In this document: positions 61,935 through 64,000 of the stretch, in pieces
How the letters are laid out: each line of letters begins with the position of its first letter
Numbering within the stretch: the first letter of the stretch is position 1
Source: Hymenobacter armeniacus
Lineage (GTDB): Bacteria > Bacteroidota > Bacteroidia > Cytophagales > Hymenobacteraceae
Direction of reading: 5' to 3'
DNA length: 64,000 bases
NCBI RefSeq assembly: GCF_014699055.1
Contig: NZ_JACXAC010000001.1
Span: forward strand, 930,001-994,000
Notes under the pieces: generated by a model
What the model was told of the DNA's origin: nothing
Database searches by the model: none
What the model saw: only the letters and a program-made list of their open reading frames with translations
Program-made: the position numbers and the translations under genes

Positions 61935-64000
61935 GTGCGTTTTTCTACTTTTTTGCCGTTCCGGTGGCGGGTCGGGCCGTTTTGGTGTATTGCCCCTTGG
62001 GCCGGGCTACTCCTACTCGCCCCCTGGGCCGGCGCGGCTCAGGCCCAGGCCGTGGCGCGGGGCACGGTTTTGACCGGGGCGGGAGGCGCTGTTCCCTTTG
62101 CCACTATTGCCCTGCACCGCGCCGCCGACTCGGTGGTGGTAAAAACCGAGTTCAGCGACGAGCGGGGCGTTTTTTTGCTGGAAGGCCAGGCGGGCGGCCG
62201 CTACCTGGTTTCGGCCAGCCAGGTGGGGTACCGGCGCGTATGGAGCGCGGCATTTTCCCTGCCACCAGACGGCCTGGTGCTACCTGCCCTGCTGCTGCAA
62301 GCCAGCGAGGCCACGGCCCTGGCCGGGGTGACGGTGCAGGCGCGCCAGCCCTTATTTGAGCATCACCCCGACCGCACCGTGGTGCACGTGGCCGACAGCC
62401 CTTTATCGGCCGGGGCCACGGCCCTCGACGTGCTGGGCCGCTCGCCGGGCGTGGTGGTGAACGAGGCCATTGCCCTGCGCGGCCGGCAGGGGCTTCTGCT
62501 GCTGGTAGACGGCAAGCGCCTGCCCCTGGCGGGCGTCGACCTCACCGAATACCTGCGCGCCCTGCCCGCCGAGCAGCTCCAGACCATTGAGCTCATCACC
62601 AACCCGCCCGCCCAGTACGATGCCCAGGGCGGGGCCGGGGTCATCGCCCTCACGCTCAAAAAAGACCTGCGCCTGGGCACAAACGGCACGGCCAACGCCA
62701 GCTACGGCCGGGGCGAATACGGCAAGCTCACCTCCGGCTTTACCCTGAATCACCGCAGCCAAAACGTCAACTTTTACGGCTCCTATAGCTACACCAATCG
62801 CAACGACTTTGCCCGGCAGGAATTCTACCGCCAATACGAGGCCCTGGCGGGGCTGCCGGCCGCCAGCAGCGACGTGCTGGGCAAGCGCATGCTGTACCTG
62901 CGCTCGCACAGCGCCAAGGTGGGCGCCGACTTCAATCTCACGCCGCGCACGCTGCTGGGCATGGCGCTCACGGGGCTGCTCAGCCGCACCACCACCGCCA
63001 ACGACACCCAGACGCGGCTGTACGACGAAGGCGGCACGCCGGCGCTGTGGTACCGCTCGCTGGTGGCACAGGAAATAAAGCGCCCCAACGGCAGCGCCAA
63101 CCTCAACTTGCGGCACGCTTTTGCCGACTCGGCGTCGGCCGCCAGCCTAACGGCCGATGCCGACTACGCGCAGTACCGCACCACCCGCGCCCTCGACCTG
63201 CGCACCAGCTTTCTGGAGCCAACTCTTGCACCGGCCCTGCTCACGGGCGAGCAGCGCAGCGACCTGACCATTGGGGCCCTGAAGCTAGACTACAGCCGCC
63301 CCCTGCCCCACCGCAGCCGCCTCGACCTGGGCGGCAAAAGCACGCGGGTGACCTCCGCCAGCGCGGTGGCTTTTCTCGAGAACGGCGTCTTTGCGCCCTC
63401 AATATCGAGCGCCTTCGACTACTATGAAAACGTGAACGCCGCCTACGCCAGCGTGCGCGGCGGCCGCGGCAAGGCCAGCCTGCAGGCCGGCCTGCGCGCC
63501 GAGCAAACCACCATTCGCGCCACGCTCGCGGGCGAGGGCATGCGCGAGCGCCGGTACCTGCAGCTGTTTCCCACGGCCTCGGTTCAGGTGCAGCTGGCCG
63601 CGCAGCACGCGCTGGCCCTGGCCGCCGGCCGGCGCATCGACCGGCCCAACTACGCCCAGCTAAACCCGCTGCGGGCCTACGTCGACGCGGTTTCGTACCG
63701 CTCGGGCAATCCCTACTTGCTGGCCCAGACCAGCTACAACGTGGACCTGACGCACACCTACCGCCAGAAATTCAGCACGGCTCTCAGCTACGCCCACACC
63801 CGCCAGCCCATCGTGACGGTGGTGCAGCCCGCGCCCGACGGCAGCCGCCAGGTAGTGAGCCGCGAAGTGAACCTGACCAGCCAGGATTACCTGGCTCTCA
63901 CCCTGACCGCGCCCGTGGAACCCACCAAATGGTGGACGCTCTACGCCAACGCCATTTTCTACGTGTCGCGCTTTCGCGGCGAGCTGGCCCGCACCCTGCT
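61935..64000 (+). CDS. Outer-membrane beta-barrel family protein, 5' part
   Basis: About 688 residues before the right edge cuts it. Starts at GTG 61935, followed by a signal peptide (LLLLAPWAGAAQAQ). A carboxypeptidase-like regulatory domain follows (about 40-125). Then a plug-like region: ATALDVLGRSPGVVVNEAIA, QGLLLLVDGKRLPLAGVDLT and IELITNPPAQYDAQGGAGVI. Barrel strands come next (FYGSYSYTNRNDFARQEFYR). The pattern matches the outer membrane beta-barrel family of Bacteroidota related to TonB receptors. The substrate is unknown. Confidence 0.87.
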   Translation, partial: MRFSTFLPFRWRVGPFWCIAPWAGLLLLAPWAGAAQAQAVARGTVLTGAGGAVPFATIALHRAADSVVVKTEFSDERGVFLLEGQAGGRYLVSASQVGYRRVWSAAFSLPPDGLVLPALLLQASEATALAGVTVQARQPLFEHHPDRTVVHVADSPLSAGATALDVLGRSPGVVVNEAIALRGRQGLLLLVDGKRLPLAGVDLTEYLRALPAEQLQTIELITNPPAQYDAQGGAGVIALTLKKDLRLGTNGTANASYGRGEYGKLTSGFTLNHRSQNVNFYGSYSYTNRNDFARQEFYRQYEALAGLPAASSDVLGKRMLYLRSHSAKVGADFNLTPRTLLGMALTGLLSRTTTANDTQTRLYDEGGTPALWYRSLVAQEIKRPNGSANLNLRHAFADSASAASLTADADYAQYRTTRALDLRTSFLEPTLAPALLTGEQRSDLTIGALKLDYSRPLPHRSRLDLGGKSTRVTSASAVAFLENGVFAPSISSAFDYYENVNAAYASVRGGRGKASLQAGLRAEQTTIRATLAGEGMRERRYLQLFPTASVQVQLAAQHALALAAGRRIDRPNYAQLNPLRAYVDAVSYRSGNPYLLAQTSYNVDLTHTYRQKFSTALSYAHTRQPIVTVVQPAPDGSRQVVSREVNLTSQDYLALTLTAPVEPTKWWTLYANAIFYVSRFRGELARTL

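Overview
The window is GC-rich chromosomal DNA from a Bacteroidota bacterium, most probably Hymenobacter or a close relative (Cytophagales, Hymenobacteraceae). The placement is inferred from gene families and signals. There are TonB-dependent receptors, a T9SS cargo with a CHU_C-type C-terminus, an HU/SPOR fusion, a bacillithiol deacetylase, a histone H1-like protein and a short primary sigma factor. Promoters repeatedly match the Bacteroidota -7 box TAnnTTTG, sometimes with a TTG -33 box 19-21 bp upstream. Shine-Dalgarno sites are nearly absent and TTG or GTG starts are common. About 51 protein genes and one tRNA are visible. No insertion sequence, prophage, CRISPR array or rRNA was seen.

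Layout. 1-5.1 kb: 5' part of a TonB receptor, rpe, a trpF-like gene, trmB, folC. 5.1-13.7 kb: one envelope operon read leftward (large TPR protein, outer-membrane barrel, HU/SPOR protein, ExbB, ExbD, TonB). 13.8-17.7 kb: an ATP-grasp gene with an unusual tandem array over its promoter, a small protein, then divergent holA and tyrS with near-identical mRNA leaders. 17.7-26.2 kb: histone-like protein, an alpha-oxoamine synthase probably for sphingo- or sulfonolipids, accC, an Xre/RES toxin-antitoxin pair with palindromic operators, yjbQ, bshB1, an M23/LysM peptidase, trxB. 26.2-36 kb: core information genes rpoD, pnp, rpsO, an LptF/G permease, tRNA-Met, rplT-rpmI-infC and thrS. 36-47.3 kb: two TPR proteins, then parC and parE separated by a T9SS cargo gene. 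47.4-50.9 kb: AI-2E-type permease, DUF2383-like protein, DnaQ/GIY-YIG nuclease. 50.9-56.4 kb: acs, prpE-like and an MHS transporter, a likely short-chain carboxylate uptake and activation set. 56.5-64 kb: M28 peptidase, flavoprotein, an AT-richer acyltransferase, ald, tsaE and the 5' part of another outer-membrane barrel gene.

How parts fit together. The ExbB/ExbD/TonB set shares an operon with a peptidoglycan-binding SPOR protein, a TPR protein and a barrel, so it resembles a Tol-Pal-like envelope machine as much as a nutrient importer. Most convergent or same-strand gene ends carry strong GC hairpins with T-tracts. The most unusual features are regulatory: an 8-unit, roughly 20.4-bp tandem array reaching the -7 box of the ATP-grasp gene; matching 39-nt leaders ending in TTG start codons on divergent holA and tyrS; infC starting at ATA behind a perfect AGGAGG; and intergenic inverted or tandem repeats built from 7-8-bp units at several loci.
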